Assembly: GCA_038137215.1 (NCBI GenBank)
Contig: JAYQBG010000002.1
Span: 62,001-126,000, forward strand
DNA: 64,000 bases
Direction: 5' to 3'
DNA from: JABJAG01 sp038137215
Lineage (GTDB): Bacteria; Pseudomonadota; Alphaproteobacteria; UBA6615
The notes under the pieces were generated by a model. It worked only from the letters and a program-made list of their open reading frames with translations. It did no database searches and was not told where the DNA came from. Below are positions 52,638-61,846 of the stretch, one piece after another (the stretch's first letter is position 1; each line of letters starts with the position of its first letter). The position numbers and the translations under genes were made by a program.

Positions 52638-54431
52638 TTGGCGACCATCGGCGGATATGAAGTAATTGATCACGACTACGATGTGGTTGTGGTCGGGGCC
52701 GGCGGCGCAGGACTGCGCGCCACCTTCGGCATGGCGATGAAGGGTCTGAAGACGGCCTGTATCACCAAGGTCTTCCCCACGCGCTCACACACCGTGGCCG
52801 CCCAGGGCGGCATTTCGGCCGCGCTCGGCAATATGGGCAAGGACGACTGGCGCTGGCACATGTACGACACCATCAAGGGGTCGGACTGGCTGGGCGACCA
52901 GGATGCCATCGAATACATGGTGCGCGAGGCCATCCCCGCGATCATCGAGCTGGAACATCAGGGCGTGCCCTTCTCTCGTACCGAAGAAGGCAAGATCTAC
53001 CAGCGCCCCTTCGGCGGCATGACGACCAACTACGGCGAAGGCACGGCCCAGCGGACCTGTGCGGCTGCCGACCGGACCGGTCACGCGATCCTGCACACCC
53101 TCTATCAGCAGTCCCTGAAGAACGACGCAGAGTTCTTCATCGAGTATTTTGCGCTCGACCTGATCATGGAAGACGGCCGTTGCCGGGGTGTCATGGCCCT
53201 GAACATGGCCGACGGCACGATCCACCGCTTCCGGGGACATCAGATCTGCATGGCAACCGGCGGCTACGGACGCGCCTATTTCTCGGCCACGTCCGCGCAC
53301 ACCTGCACCGGCGATGGCAGCGCCATGGTCGCACGTGCGGGCCTGCCGCTCGAGGACCTCGAATTCGTGCAGTTCCACCCCACCGGCATTTACGGTGCGG
53401 GCGCGCTGATCACGGAAGGTTCGCGCGGCGAAGGCGGTTATCTGACCAACTCCGAGGGCGAGCGCTTCATGGAACGCTATGCCCCGTCGGCCAAGGACCT
53501 CGCCTCGCGTGACGTGGTGAGCCGCTCGATGACCATCGAGATTCGCGAAGGCCGCGGCGTGGGTCCGGAAAAGGATCACATCCACCTGCATCTGGAACAT
53601 CTCGACCCGGCGGTGATCGCCGAACGCCTGCCCGGTATTTCCGAAACGGCACGCATTTTCGCCGGCGTCGATGTCACCAAGGAACCGATCCCGGTGCTGC
53701 CGACCTGCCACTACAATATGGGCGGTATCCCGACGACCTATCGGGGTCAGGTCCGCACCTGGACCGAATCCGATCCCGAGGCGACGGTCGAGGGCCTGAT
53801 GGCCATCGGCGAAGCCGCGAGTGTATCCGTCCACGGCGCAAACCGTCTCGGATCGAACTCACTGCTCGATCTCGTCGTCTTCGGACGCGCGGCAGCCGAA
53901 TACGCTGCCGATGTGGTGACGCCCGGCGCCGACCACGATCCCCTGCCCGAAAATGCAGGCGAAGAAGCCCTCGCGCGCCTCGACCGCTTCCGCCATGCCA
54001 AGGGCGGCACGCCGACGGCCAAGCTGCGCCTCGACATGCAGCGGGTCATGCAGAACAACTGCGCGGTCTTCCGCACCGGTGAAGTTCTGCAGGAGGGCGT
54101 CGATCAGCTCAATGATCTGTGGGCCGCGCGCGACGACCTGAACGTCAACGACACATCCCTGATCTGGAACTCGGACCTGATCGAGACCCTCGAGCTCGAC
54201 AACCTAATGGTCCAGGCGGCCGCGACGATCAATTGCGCCAAACGGCGCGAGGAAAGCCGTGGTGCTCATGCACGTGAGGATTTCTCCGAACGTGATGACG
54301 AGAAGTGGATGAAACACTCGCTGGCCTGGGTCAACGAGAAGGGCGAGGTTCGGACCGAGTATCGTCCGGTGCACCTCGAAACGCTCACCGATGAAGTCGA
54401 AAGCTTCCCGCCCAAGGCGCGGACCTACTAG
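52638..54431 (+). CDS. sdhA: succinate dehydrogenase flavoprotein subunit
   Basis: A 597-residue FAD subunit that oxidises succinate to fumarate. The dinucleotide motif VVVGAGGAGLRATFGMAM is at residues about 15-32, and the covalent FAD His is in TRSHTVAAQGGISAALGN. FHPTGIYGAGALITEGSRGEGG and the later HGANRLGSNSLLDLVVFGR are conserved. It begins at a TTG (52638) six bases after a GGGAGG site within the end of sdhD; no ATG gives the canonical N-terminus. Confidence 0.96.
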   Translation: MATIGGYEVIDHDYDVVVVGAGGAGLRATFGMAMKGLKTACITKVFPTRSHTVAAQGGISAALGNMGKDDWRWHMYDTIKGSDWLGDQDAIEYMVREAIPAIIELEHQGVPFSRTEEGKIYQRPFGGMTTNYGEGTAQRTCAAADRTGHAILHTLYQQSLKNDAEFFIEYFALDLIMEDGRCRGVMALNMADGTIHRFRGHQICMATGGYGRAYFSATSAHTCTGDGSAMVARAGLPLEDLEFVQFHPTGIYGAGALITEGSRGEGGYLTNSEGERFMERYAPSAKDLASRDVVSRSMTIEIREGRGVGPEKDHIHLHLEHLDPAVIAERLPGISETARIFAGVDVTKEPIPVLPTCHYNMGGIPTTYRGQVRTWTESDPEATVEGLMAIGEAASVSVHGANRLGSNSLLDLVVFGRAAAEYAADVVTPGADHDPLPENAGEEALARLDRFRHAKGGTPTAKLRLDMQRVMQNNCAVFRTGEVLQEGVDQLNDLWAARDDLNVNDTSLIWNSDLIETLELDNLMVQAAATINCAKRREESRGAHAREDFSERDDEKWMKHSLAWVNEKGEVRTEYRPVHLETLTDEVESFPPKARTY

Positions 54432-54462
54432 TCCCGTTTGGCGACGAAGGAGAATTTGAAAA

Positions 54463-55242
54463 ATGGCTGAGTTTTCACTCCCGAAGAATTCCAAGCCCAT
54501 CGAAGGCAAGGAATGGCCGAAGCCCGAGGGCGCTACCAACACCAAGGCCCTGAAGGTCTATCGCTGGTCGCCCGACGATGACCAGAACCCGCGGATCGAC
54601 ACCTATCATATCGATCTCGACGATTGCGGGCCGATGGTTCTCGACGCCCTGATCAAGATCAAGAACGAGGTCGATTCGACCCTCACCTTCCGGCGGTCCT
54701 GCCGCGAGGGCGTGTGCGGCTCCTGCGCCATGAACATCGACGGCGCCAACACGCTGGCCTGCACCAAGTACATCGCGGACGCCAAAGGGGATCTGAAGAT
54801 CTATCCTCTGCCGCATCAGTCGGTGATCAAGGATCTGGTGCCCGACCAGACGCACTTCTTCGCCCAGTACCGGGAAATCGAGCCCTGGCTAAAGACCGAC
54901 ACACCGGCACCCGAACGCGAGCGTCTGCAGTCCCCCGAAGACCGCGCCAAGATCGACGGCCTGTGGGAATGTGTGCTCTGCGCCTGCTGTTCGACCTCCT
55001 GCCCCAGCTACTGGTGGAACGAGGACCGCTATCTCGGACCGGCCATCCTGCTGCAGGCCTATCGCTGGCTCGCCGATTCCCGCGACGAAGCGACCGGTGA
55101 ACGCCTCGACAATCTGGAAGACCCCTTCCGGCTCTATCGTTGCCACACGATCATGAACTGCACGAAGACCTGTCCGAAGCATCTCAACCCGGCCAAGGCC
55201 ATCGCGTCGATCAAGCAGATGATGGTGGAACGCCGCCTGTGA
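54463..55242 (+). CDS. sdhB: succinate dehydrogenase iron-sulfur subunit
   Basis: A 259-residue subunit with three iron-sulfur clusters. The 2Fe-2S site is SCREGVCGSCAMNIDGANTLAC (shortened to its four Cys), the 4Fe-4S site CVLCACCSTSCPSYWW, and the 3Fe-4S site CHTIMNCTKTCPKHLNP. It shuttles electrons from SdhA to the membrane quinone. An AAGGAGAA site precedes the ATG. The operon ends here, with a terminator 27 bases downstream. Confidence 0.96.
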   Translation: MAEFSLPKNSKPIEGKEWPKPEGATNTKALKVYRWSPDDDQNPRIDTYHIDLDDCGPMVLDALIKIKNEVDSTLTFRRSCREGVCGSCAMNIDGANTLACTKYIADAKGDLKIYPLPHQSVIKDLVPDQTHFFAQYREIEPWLKTDTPAPERERLQSPEDRAKIDGLWECVLCACCSTSCPSYWWNEDRYLGPAILLQAYRWLADSRDEATGERLDNLEDPFRLYRCHTIMNCTKTCPKHLNPAKAIASIKQMMVERRL

Positions 55243-55269
55243 GCATTACACGCCAGTTACGTGAATACG

Positions 55270-55303
55270 CCGCCGCGGTTCTTGCCGCGGCGGTTTTGTT
55301 TTT
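55270..55303 (+). terminator. intrinsic terminator of the sdhCDAB operon
   Basis: A perfect nine-base-pair stem CCGCCGCGG / CCGCGGCGG with loop TTCTTG is followed by TTTTGTTTTT. It lies 27 bases after the sdhB stop. Confidence 0.93.
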
Positions 55304-55336
55304 GCGGCACCTGCCGCGCCCACCGGAGAGCACCGC

Positions 55337-55891
55337 ATGTACATTCCCAAAAGCTTCCGGGTCAGCGACACCGGCACGCTTCACGACCTGATCACGGCGC
55401 ACCCCTTCGGTATCCTGGTCGGCGCACTCGAAAACGCGCCCTATGCCAGCCACATCCCGTTCTTTCTGGACCGCGACGCCGGCGCGCAGGAAATGCTTAC
55501 CATCTTTTAGGGACCGCATGGTTACGTCTCGCCCCGCTGGTACGCGCCGGGAAACGCGGTTCCGACTTGGAACTATGCCGTTGTACACGCCTACCGAACG
55601 CCCATTCCGGTCACGGACCGGGACAGAATCCGGCAGCAGCAGGACCAGCTCGTCACGGCCTATGAGGGCGCGGAGGGATGGCGGATGGACAGCCAGCCGG
55701 AGGCCTATCTCGACGGCATGATGCAGGGCATCACGGCTTTCCAGATGCCGATCAATCGGCTGGAAGGAAAATTCAAGCTGAGCCAGAACCGCCCGGTCGC
55801 CGAACGGGAATCGGTGATTGCAGCCCTTTCAGATAGTGGCCTTGCCTGGGACCGCGCCCTGGCGGAGATGATGCGCCGGTATTCCTTCTAG
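55337..55891 (+). pseudogene. PaiB-family FMN-binding protein, broken by amber codon and internal deletion
   Basis: From the ATG at 55337 a PaiB-like (FMN-binding negative transcriptional regulator) protein is readable: MYIPKSFRVSDTGTLHDLIT, GILVGALENAPYASHIPFFLDRD (shortened). It then stops at TAG 55508-55510 and continues in the same frame as GPHGYVSPRWYAPGNAVPTWNYAVVHAYR to PINRLEGKFKLSQNRP and the stop at 55891. In intact relatives the place of the amber reads IFQGPHGYVSP, so a CAG-to-TAG change is likely. About 25-30 residues expected between DRD and the IF segment are also missing. Only 184 codons remain against about 205-210 in the family. I regard it as a decayed gene. Confidence 0.85.
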
Positions 55892-55894
55892 GGG

Positions 55895-56257
55895 CTACTT
55901 CACCCGACGCAGATGCGGCGCTTTGCGTTTTTCGGCCGGCTTGTCATCAACACCGCCCGAGGGGCCGGACGAGCCCTGGCCCTGTCCACCGCGCATCGTA
56001 CGATACAGATAAAACACTCCAAGCGTGACGATCAGCGCGCCGACCAGACGCAGCACGGTCAGCAGTGCCAGATCCCCAAGGTCGAGGAAGCTGGTGTTGC
56101 CCAGTGCGAGCGAGAAGATCTGGATCGTCAGGCCCCAGAGGATCGCATACTTGAAGGCGCGCCAGGTGCTGGTCGCAAACACGCCCAGCCCTATATAGCC
56201 GACCAGCGCAAACGGGTTGGTGGTCAGGCTCAATGCCAGCACCAGAAATTCGGTCAT
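55895..56257 (-). CDS. small three-helix membrane protein of unknown function
   Basis: A 120-residue protein with three predicted membrane helices (FLVLALSLTTNPFALVGYIGLGVFA, FKYAILWGLTIQIFSLAL and VLRLVGALIVTLGVFYLY, shortened as read) and a charged, Gly/Lys-rich C-terminal tail. The start is taken at the ATG 56257, preceded by GAGG; the frame can be extended by seven codons. I do not recognise the family. It converges on the PaiB-like pseudogene with three bases between. Confidence 0.65.
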   Translation of the reverse strand: MTEFLVLALSLTTNPFALVGYIGLGVFATSTWRAFKYAILWGLTIQIFSLALGNTSFLDLGDLALLTVLRLVGALIVTLGVFYLYRTMRGGQGQGSSGPSGGVDDKPAEKRKAPHLRRVK

Positions 56258-56346
56258 CTTCACATCCTCATGCGGCATCTCGCCCCCAAACGGGCGGTGC
56301 GTTATACTGAACGTATCACACCAAAAGTGCCCCGGAGAGACACGCC

Positions 56347-57150
56347 ATGCAACTGACTCCCGAACAGTTGAAGCAGTTTGACGAAGAAGGCTGGGTTTTC
56401 CTGCCCGATGTTTTCAGCCAGGACGAGATTGACGTTCTGACCGGCGAATTGCCCGGTATTTTCTCCATGGACCGCCCGGAAGTCTGGCGCGAAACCGGCA
56501 GCGATTCCGTCCGCACCGCCTTCGCAGCCCATTACTACAACGAGGCCTATCGTCGCCTCGGCGCCCATCCGCGTCTGATCGGGCCGGTGATGCAACTGCT
56601 CGACGGCCCGGTGTACATGCATCAGTACAAGATCAACGGCAAAGCCGCCTTCGACGGCGATGTCTGGCAGTGGCATCAGGATTACGGCACCTGGGCCCGC
56701 GACGACAAGATGCCCGAGGCACGTGCGATGAACATCGCCCTGTTCCTCGATGAGGTGACCGAGTTCAACGGCCCCCTCTACATCATCCCGCGCAGCCACA
56801 AGGGCGGCGTGATCGAGGCCGGGCACGACACCCTGACCACGTCATACCCGCTCTGGACCCTCGACAAGGAAACCGTCGCACGGCTGGCTGAGGAAGGCGG
56901 CATGATCGCGCCGAAGGGCAAACCCGGCTCGGTCCTGCTGTTCCACTCCAACATCGTGCATGCCTCGGCACCCAATATCAGTCCCTGGGGCCGGGTGATC
57001 GTTTATCTGAGCCTGTGCCACGTGGACAATCACATCACCCAGTTCAAGCGCGAGGAGTGGATCGCCCACCGGAACTTCACCCCGATCGAGGCGCTTGACG
57101 ACGATTGCCTGATGGAGCTTGCCAAAGAGAACGCCGCGGCAGCGGAATAG
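56347..57150 (+). CDS. phytanoyl-CoA dioxygenase family protein
   Basis: A 267-residue Fe(II)/2-oxoglutarate-dependent oxygenase of the PhyH family. It begins MQLTPEQLKQFDEEGWVFLP, a typical start. The iron-binding pair is in WQWHQDYGTWARDD (HxD), the distal His is in NIVHASAPNISPWGR, and the Arg that would bind 2-oxoglutarate follows in the same segment. The length is normal. Members hydroxylate diverse small molecules (ectoine, mitomycin precursors, phytanoyl-CoA); the substrate here is unknown. Confidence 0.88.
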   Translation: MQLTPEQLKQFDEEGWVFLPDVFSQDEIDVLTGELPGIFSMDRPEVWRETGSDSVRTAFAAHYYNEAYRRLGAHPRLIGPVMQLLDGPVYMHQYKINGKAAFDGDVWQWHQDYGTWARDDKMPEARAMNIALFLDEVTEFNGPLYIIPRSHKGGVIEAGHDTLTTSYPLWTLDKETVARLAEEGGMIAPKGKPGSVLLFHSNIVHASAPNISPWGRVIVYLSLCHVDNHITQFKREEWIAHRNFTPIEALDDDCLMELAKENAAAAE

Positions 57151-57164
57151 ATGACATCAACTGC

Positions 57165-57482
57165 CGTCATCCCGCCTGCGCGGGGGTGACGAATAGTGGT
57201 GAGGCGATATCGGTGTCCAACCCACCTCGTCATTGCGAGGAGCAAGGCGACGTCGCAATCCACTCTTTTTGTGCGGGCCAACTCTGGATTGCCGCGGGCC
57301 TGCGGCCCTCGCAATGACGGCTTTGACCGCCAAAGCCATCATACCCAGACTTGATCCGGGTATCTTTGCCGGACTGAGCCCTCACCCTAGGCCTGACGAA
57401 GGGCGAGGGCGACATCCTCATACTTCGACAAGCTCAGCATGAGGATATTCCGAGATGCCCGGATCAAGTCCGGGCATGACGA
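57165..57482. repeat. composite array of palindromic repeats
   Basis: The 348-base gap has no gene. It holds a CCCGCCTGCGCGGGGGTGAC half-unit (57165-57191), then a GTCATTGCGAGG unit (57228-57319, GCAATCCAC / CTGGATTGC arms). A nested pair follows: outer arms based on ACTTGATCCGGGTAT and GGATCAAGTCCGGGCATGAC (57339-57482) enclose a CATCCTCATACTTCGACAAG ... element related to 29369-29437. One element thus sits inside another, suggesting successive insertion. The array lies between convergent genes. Confidence 0.75.
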
Positions 57483-57498
57483 GGGTGGCGGTACACCC

Positions 57499-58056
57499 CT
57501 ACTTCTTCATGGGCGCGCGGTTCATGTTGTCCTCGATGGGGACCTGCAGGACGCGGCAGAAGGTACCGACGAGCTGATAGTAGCCGACCATGACGGTCAG
57601 ATCGACCACCCCCTGATCGCCGAGCGCATCGCGGATTTCCTCGATCAGCGCGTCATCCACATCACCGTTGGTCGCCGTGATCCGCGCAAACTTGAGCGCC
57701 GGTCCGGTCGGGGCCGGCAGGTCCTCGGCGGCCGGCGTGCCGCAAACCGCCTGCATTTCGTCGGGCATGCGGTGAATGTGGTGACACCACTCGTACCAGT
57801 TGCCGACCTCCTGGGAGACGGTACAGATCACCATCTCGCGCAGCACCTCATCGAGCACGCTATTGAACCGGACATGCTCACCCACCGAGGCCACCGCCTC
57901 CATGGCGCCGGGGCTGCTCGCCATGCGCGCAAACAGCTCGGGGATGTAGTCGAGCTTCCGGGTCTGCAGGATGTGGTCGTAGATCCCGATCTGGTCGGCG
58001 GGGAAGTCTTCCCGCGCGACATACGGCACCTTGGCGTCTTCCTTGTACTCAGGCAT
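57499..58056 (-). CDS. carboxymuconolactone decarboxylase family protein
   Basis: A 185-residue CMD-superfamily protein and the closest paralogue of the one at 10438-11010. Its core reads VGEHVRFNSVLDEVLREMVICTVSQEVGNWYEWCHH (shortened) and it ends VVDLTVMVGYYQLVGTFCRVLQ. Position-by-position similarity of the two extends from the N-terminal AREDFPADQIGIYDH onward. The ATG at 58056 was chosen; the frame is open to 58182 through the divergent gene's promoter region. A single Cys in the core (EWCHH) replaces the AhpD CxxC. Function unknown. Confidence 0.83.
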   Translation of the reverse strand: MPEYKEDAKVPYVAREDFPADQIGIYDHILQTRKLDYIPELFARMASSPGAMEAVASVGEHVRFNSVLDEVLREMVICTVSQEVGNWYEWCHHIHRMPDEMQAVCGTPAAEDLPAPTGPALKFARITATNGDVDDALIEEIRDALGDQGVVDLTVMVGYYQLVGTFCRVLQVPIEDNMNRAPMKK

Positions 58057-58133
58057 GGCGTGTTCCCCTCGAATTTCATTACTCACTTCGTCTAGAGTGC
58101 GCCCAGAATAGCTGTAACGGGAAGGAAGCGCGA

Positions 58134-59489
58134 ATGAACCTCCATACGATACTGGGCAAGCGCGCCGAAAACAGAAACCCAATCCGCGTCGGGCTGATCG
58201 GGGCGGGAAAATTCGGGACCATGTATCTGTCCCAGGCGGCCCGCACGCAGGGCGTACAGATTATGGCGATTGCCGATCTGGACCCGGATCGCGCACGTGC
58301 GGCCTGTGCGCGGGTCGGCGGCCTCGACCCCAGCGCGGCGACCTTCGAGGATGCCCGTATTCGCGGCAAGACCCATCTGACCGACGATTCCATGGCGCTG
58401 GTCGCCGCCGATGGCATCGAGGTCGTGATCGACGCCACGGGCAGCCCGGCGGCCGGGATCGCCCACGCGCTGGCCTGTTGCGAGCACGGCAAACACATCG
58501 TGATGGTCAATGTGGAGGCCGACGTCCTGGCCGGACCATTGCTAGCCGAACGCGCGCGCCAAGCGGGGATCGTCTATTCCATGGCCTATGGCGATCAGCC
58601 GGCGCTGATCCACGAACAGGTGGACTGGGCGCGGGCCTCCGGCCTTGATGTGATCGCGGCGGGCAAAGGCACTAAATATCTCGACGGCTATCACTACGTC
58701 ACGCCCGACGACGTCTGGGAACACTACGGGCTGACACCCGAACAGGCTGCCGCGGGCGGCATGAACCCGCAGATGTTCAATTCCTTCCTCGACGGCACAA
58801 AATCCGCCATCGAGATGGCCGCCGTGGCCAATGCCACCGGGCTGCGTCCCGCACCGGACGGCCTGGCCTTTCCGGCCTGCGGCACCCACGACCTGCCCCA
58901 TATCATGCGTCCGCGGGACGAAGGCGGCGTGCTGCATCACAAGGGCCAGGTGGAGGTCATCAGTTCCGAGGAGCGCGACGGACGGCATGTGACGGGTGAT
59001 CTGCGCTGGGGGGTCTATGTGGTTTTTGAAGCCCCCACCGACTATGTGCGCGCCTGTTTCGACGAATACGGCCTGCTGACGGATTCCTCCGGCAGCTACT
59101 CGACCCTGTGGAAGCCGTTCCACCTGATCGGGCTGGAACTGGGCATTTCGGTTGCCAATGTGGCGCTGCGTCACGAATCCACCGGCGCCCCCACCGGGTT
59201 CCGCGGTGATGCCGTTGCCACGGCCAAGCGCGATCTCCACCCCGGCGAGGAACTTGACGGCGAAGGCGGCTTCACGGTGTATGGCAAGCTGATGTCCGCC
59301 GATGCAAGCCTTGCGGCCGGCGGGCTGCCAATCGGGCTGGCCCATGGCGTGAAACTCAAGAACGCCGTTGCGAAGGACCGCCCGGTGGGCTGGGCAGATG
59401 TGGAGGTCGACGCCTCCAGTCAGGCGGTCCGGGTCCGCCGGGAGATGGAGGCCATGTTCGCGGACCCATCTGTGCAGGCCGCGCAATAG
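58134..59489 (+). CDS. homoserine dehydrogenase-like protein with C-terminal SAF domain
   Basis: A 451-residue protein of the COG4091 type: an N-terminal Rossmann domain (VGLIGAGKFGTMYLSQAAR at residues about 19-37, ADLDPDRARAA) and a long central part (YSMAYGDQPALIHEQVDWARA, AGKGTKYLDGY). The C-terminal SAF-like region contains TAKRDLHPGEELDGEGGFTVYG. Central sequence resembles homoserine dehydrogenases in part, but true threonine-pathway Hom enzymes lack the SAF domain. Family members appear in sugar-acid and lactone catabolism; the substrate here is unassigned. It diverges from the CMD-like gene, with 77 bases between starts. Confidence 0.8.
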   Translation: MNLHTILGKRAENRNPIRVGLIGAGKFGTMYLSQAARTQGVQIMAIADLDPDRARAACARVGGLDPSAATFEDARIRGKTHLTDDSMALVAADGIEVVIDATGSPAAGIAHALACCEHGKHIVMVNVEADVLAGPLLAERARQAGIVYSMAYGDQPALIHEQVDWARASGLDVIAAGKGTKYLDGYHYVTPDDVWEHYGLTPEQAAAGGMNPQMFNSFLDGTKSAIEMAAVANATGLRPAPDGLAFPACGTHDLPHIMRPRDEGGVLHHKGQVEVISSEERDGRHVTGDLRWGVYVVFEAPTDYVRACFDEYGLLTDSSGSYSTLWKPFHLIGLELGISVANVALRHESTGAPTGFRGDAVATAKRDLHPGEELDGEGGFTVYGKLMSADASLAAGGLPIGLAHGVKLKNAVAKDRPVGWADVEVDASSQAVRVRREMEAMFADPSVQAAQ

Positions 59490-59546
59490 ACCCGATCGTC
59501 GCCAGATATTGCGCGCCCGCGCGCGCTGGACTAGGTATCCGGCACG

Positions 59547-60689
59547 ATGCCTGACGGAACCCCCGACTCTCAAGCGGTCACACCGCTGGACCGCTATCGC
59601 GAACTGCGCGAGACCAACGCGCTGATGCGCGACCCGTCCCAGAAGCTCGCCGTCGAAAAGCTCCAGAGCCTGCATCACGCCCTGCAGGGCTACCAGCCCT
59701 CCGGGGAGAACTGGCTCTCGGGCTGGAAGAACTGGTTCGGACTGGGCCGGCGGACCGAGGAACTGCCGCTCGGCATCTACATGTTCGGGCCCGTCGGCCG
59801 CGGCAAATCGATGCTCACTGACATGTTCTTCGACACCGCCACGGTCGAGCGCAGGCGACGGGTCCATTTCCACGCCTTCATGCTGGAGGTGCAGAAGCGC
59901 CTGACCGATCTGCGCCAGGCCGGAAAGCAGGACGATCCGCTGATGCGCGTGGCCGCAGAGATCGCCGAAGAAAGCTGGTTGCTTTGCTTCGATGAGTTCC
60001 ACGTGGTCAACATCGCCGACGCGATGATCCTGGGGCGGCTGTTCCAAGCCTTCTTCGACCACGGCGTCGTGATCGTCGCGACATCCAATGTCGCGCCCCA
60101 GGACCTCTACAAGGGCGGCCTGCAGCGCGAACGCTTCCTGCCCTTCATCGATCTGATTCTGCAGAAGCTCGACGTGCTGGATATCGGCGCCGGACGCGAC
60201 TTCCGCCTCGACCGCCTGAAGGGCGATCCGGTCTGGCACACGCCGCTGGGTCCGGACGCTACGGCGATGCTCGACAAGGCGTTCGCGACGCTGACCGACA
60301 ACGCCACCGCCCATCCCGAGGAAATTGAACTCCAGGGCCGCAAACTGGCCGTCGAGCGGACGGCACGGGGCATTGCCCGGTTCACTTTCGACGAGCTGTG
60401 CAATCAGCCGCGCGGCGCGGCCGATTTCCTCGCCATCGCCGCGCGCTTCCACACTGTGATGATCGACGACATTCCCCAACTGCGGGCCGCCGAGCGTGAC
60501 GCGGCAAAACGCTTCGTGGTGCTGGTCGATTCCCTCTACGAACACCGGGTCAATCTGTTTGCCAGCGCGGCTGCCGAGCCCGGCGAACTCTATACAGAGG
60601 GTGACACCGCCTTCGAATTCGAACGCACCGTCTCGCGCCTGATGGAGATGCAGGCCGAGGATTATCTGGACAGCCCGCATCTGCCCTAA
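59547..60689 (+). CDS. zapE: cell division protein ZapE (AFG1-like ATPase)
   Basis: A 380-residue P-loop ATPase. The Walker A is MFGPVGRGKSMLTDMFFDTA, and Walker B lies in ESWLLCFDEFHVVNIADAMIL. It also has the family stretch NVAPQDLYKGGLQRERFLPFI and the Arg-rich sensor-like TARGIARFTFDELCNQPRGA. ZapE interacts with FtsZ at constriction; the mitochondrial homologue AFG1 handles oxidative-phosphorylation proteins. Its place directly before mdh-sucCD is the common alphaproteobacterial order. Confidence 0.94.
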   Translation: MPDGTPDSQAVTPLDRYRELRETNALMRDPSQKLAVEKLQSLHHALQGYQPSGENWLSGWKNWFGLGRRTEELPLGIYMFGPVGRGKSMLTDMFFDTATVERRRRVHFHAFMLEVQKRLTDLRQAGKQDDPLMRVAAEIAEESWLLCFDEFHVVNIADAMILGRLFQAFFDHGVVIVATSNVAPQDLYKGGLQRERFLPFIDLILQKLDVLDIGAGRDFRLDRLKGDPVWHTPLGPDATAMLDKAFATLTDNATAHPEEIELQGRKLAVERTARGIARFTFDELCNQPRGAADFLAIAARFHTVMIDDIPQLRAAERDAAKRFVVLVDSLYEHRVNLFASAAAEPGELYTEGDTAFEFERTVSRLMEMQAEDYLDSPHLP

Positions 60690-60828
60690 CCACGCGGCAC
60701 AAATTCCATGCCCCGGCATCCCTTGAACCGCCCGGACATACGGGTTACACGGTGCCCGCAAATCAATGCGCCAGAGGGCTGTTCGGCGCGGTTGTCAATG
60801 AATTCGCGATGGTGGAGATAACAGGCAC

Positions 60829-61797
60829 ATGGCACGTAACAAAATCGCGCTGATCGGCGCAGGCAATATCGGCGGCACGCTCGCTCATCTGGTCGGCTTG
60901 AAAGAGCTCGGCGACGTTGTTCTCTTCGATATCGTCAAGGGCATGCCCGCGGGCAAGGCACTCGACCTGGCCGAATCCTCTCCGGTGGAAGGCTTCGATG
61001 CCAAGATGGTCGGGGCAAGCAGCTATTCGGCCATCAAGGGCGCCGATGTGGTCATCGTCACCGCCGGTGTCGCCCGCAAGCCGGGCATGAGCCGCGACGA
61101 TCTGATCGGCATCAACACCAGCGTCATGGAATCGGTCGGCGCCGGCATCAAGAAGAACTGTCCCGATGCCTTCGTGATCTGCATCACCAACCCGCTCGAC
61201 GTCATGGTCGGCATCCTGCGTGAGGCCGCCGGGCTGAAGAAGAACATGTGCGTCGGCATGGCCGGTGTTCTCGACAGCGCCCGCTTCCGTTACTTCCTGG
61301 CTGAAGAGTTCAACGTCTCGGTCGAGGACGTTACCGCCTTCGTGCTCGGCGGCCACGGCGACACGATGGTGCCGTCGGTCCGTTACTCGACAGTGGCCGG
61401 TATCCCGATCCCCGATCTGGTCAAGATGAAGTGGACCACCCAAAAGCGCATCGATGAAATCGTGCAGCGCACCCGTTCGGGCGGCGGCGAGATCGTCGAA
61501 CTGCTGGGCAACGGGTCAGCCTTCTATGCGCCGGCTTCTTCGGCCATCGCGATGGCCGAGTCCTATCTGAAGGACAAGAAACGCGTGCTTCCCTGCGCGG
61601 CCTATCTGAACGGTGAATACGGCGTGAAGGGCATGTATGTCGGTGTTCCCGTGATCATCGGCGCCAAGGGCATCGAGAAGGTCGTCGAGGTCAAGCTGGA
61701 CGCCAAGGAACGCGCAGCCTTCCGCAAGTCCGTCAAGGCGGTCGAGGATCTGGTTGCCGCCACCAAGAAATTGCAGCGCGAATCGAAAAAGAAGTAG
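60829..61797 (+). CDS. mdh: malate dehydrogenase
   Basis: A 322-residue LDH-like malate dehydrogenase that makes oxaloacetate. The NAD motif IALIGAGNIGGTLAHLVGL is at residues 6-24, the specificity loop includes GVARKPGMSRDDLI, which carries the Arg expected for malate (in place of lactate) near ARKPGMSR, and the catalytic His is in LGGHGDTMVPSVRY. It lies 140 bases after zapE, with GGAG in the leader. A perfect hairpin follows the stop. Confidence 0.96.
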   Translation: MARNKIALIGAGNIGGTLAHLVGLKELGDVVLFDIVKGMPAGKALDLAESSPVEGFDAKMVGASSYSAIKGADVVIVTAGVARKPGMSRDDLIGINTSVMESVGAGIKKNCPDAFVICITNPLDVMVGILREAAGLKKNMCVGMAGVLDSARFRYFLAEEFNVSVEDVTAFVLGGHGDTMVPSVRYSTVAGIPIPDLVKMKWTTQKRIDEIVQRTRSGGGEIVELLGNGSAFYAPASSAIAMAESYLKDKKRVLPCAAYLNGEYGVKGMYVGVPVIIGAKGIEKVVEVKLDAKERAAFRKSVKAVEDLVAATKKLQRESKKK

Positions 61798-61820
61798 CGG
61801 TTCACCCTGCGTACGCTCCC

Positions 61821-61846
61821 GGTGCGGTGCGCTTGCGCACCGCACC
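61821..61846 (+). other. perfect 11-bp hairpin between mdh and sucC
   Basis: GGTGCGGTGCG and CGCACCGCACC (61821-61831 and 61836-61846) form a perfect stem with loop CTTG, 23 bases after the mdh stop. There is no T-run after it, so an intrinsic terminator is doubtful. An mRNA-processing or stability element that sets the ratio of mdh to sucCD is plausible. The next 145 bases contain no gene. Confidence 0.6.

Noticed and set aside
58542..60761. 739-codon open frame on the minus strand antisense to the SAF-domain gene and zapE
   Set aside because: The plus strand carries two well-defined protein families across the same bases; the antisense frame is an artefact of high GC third positions and has no recognisable domain.
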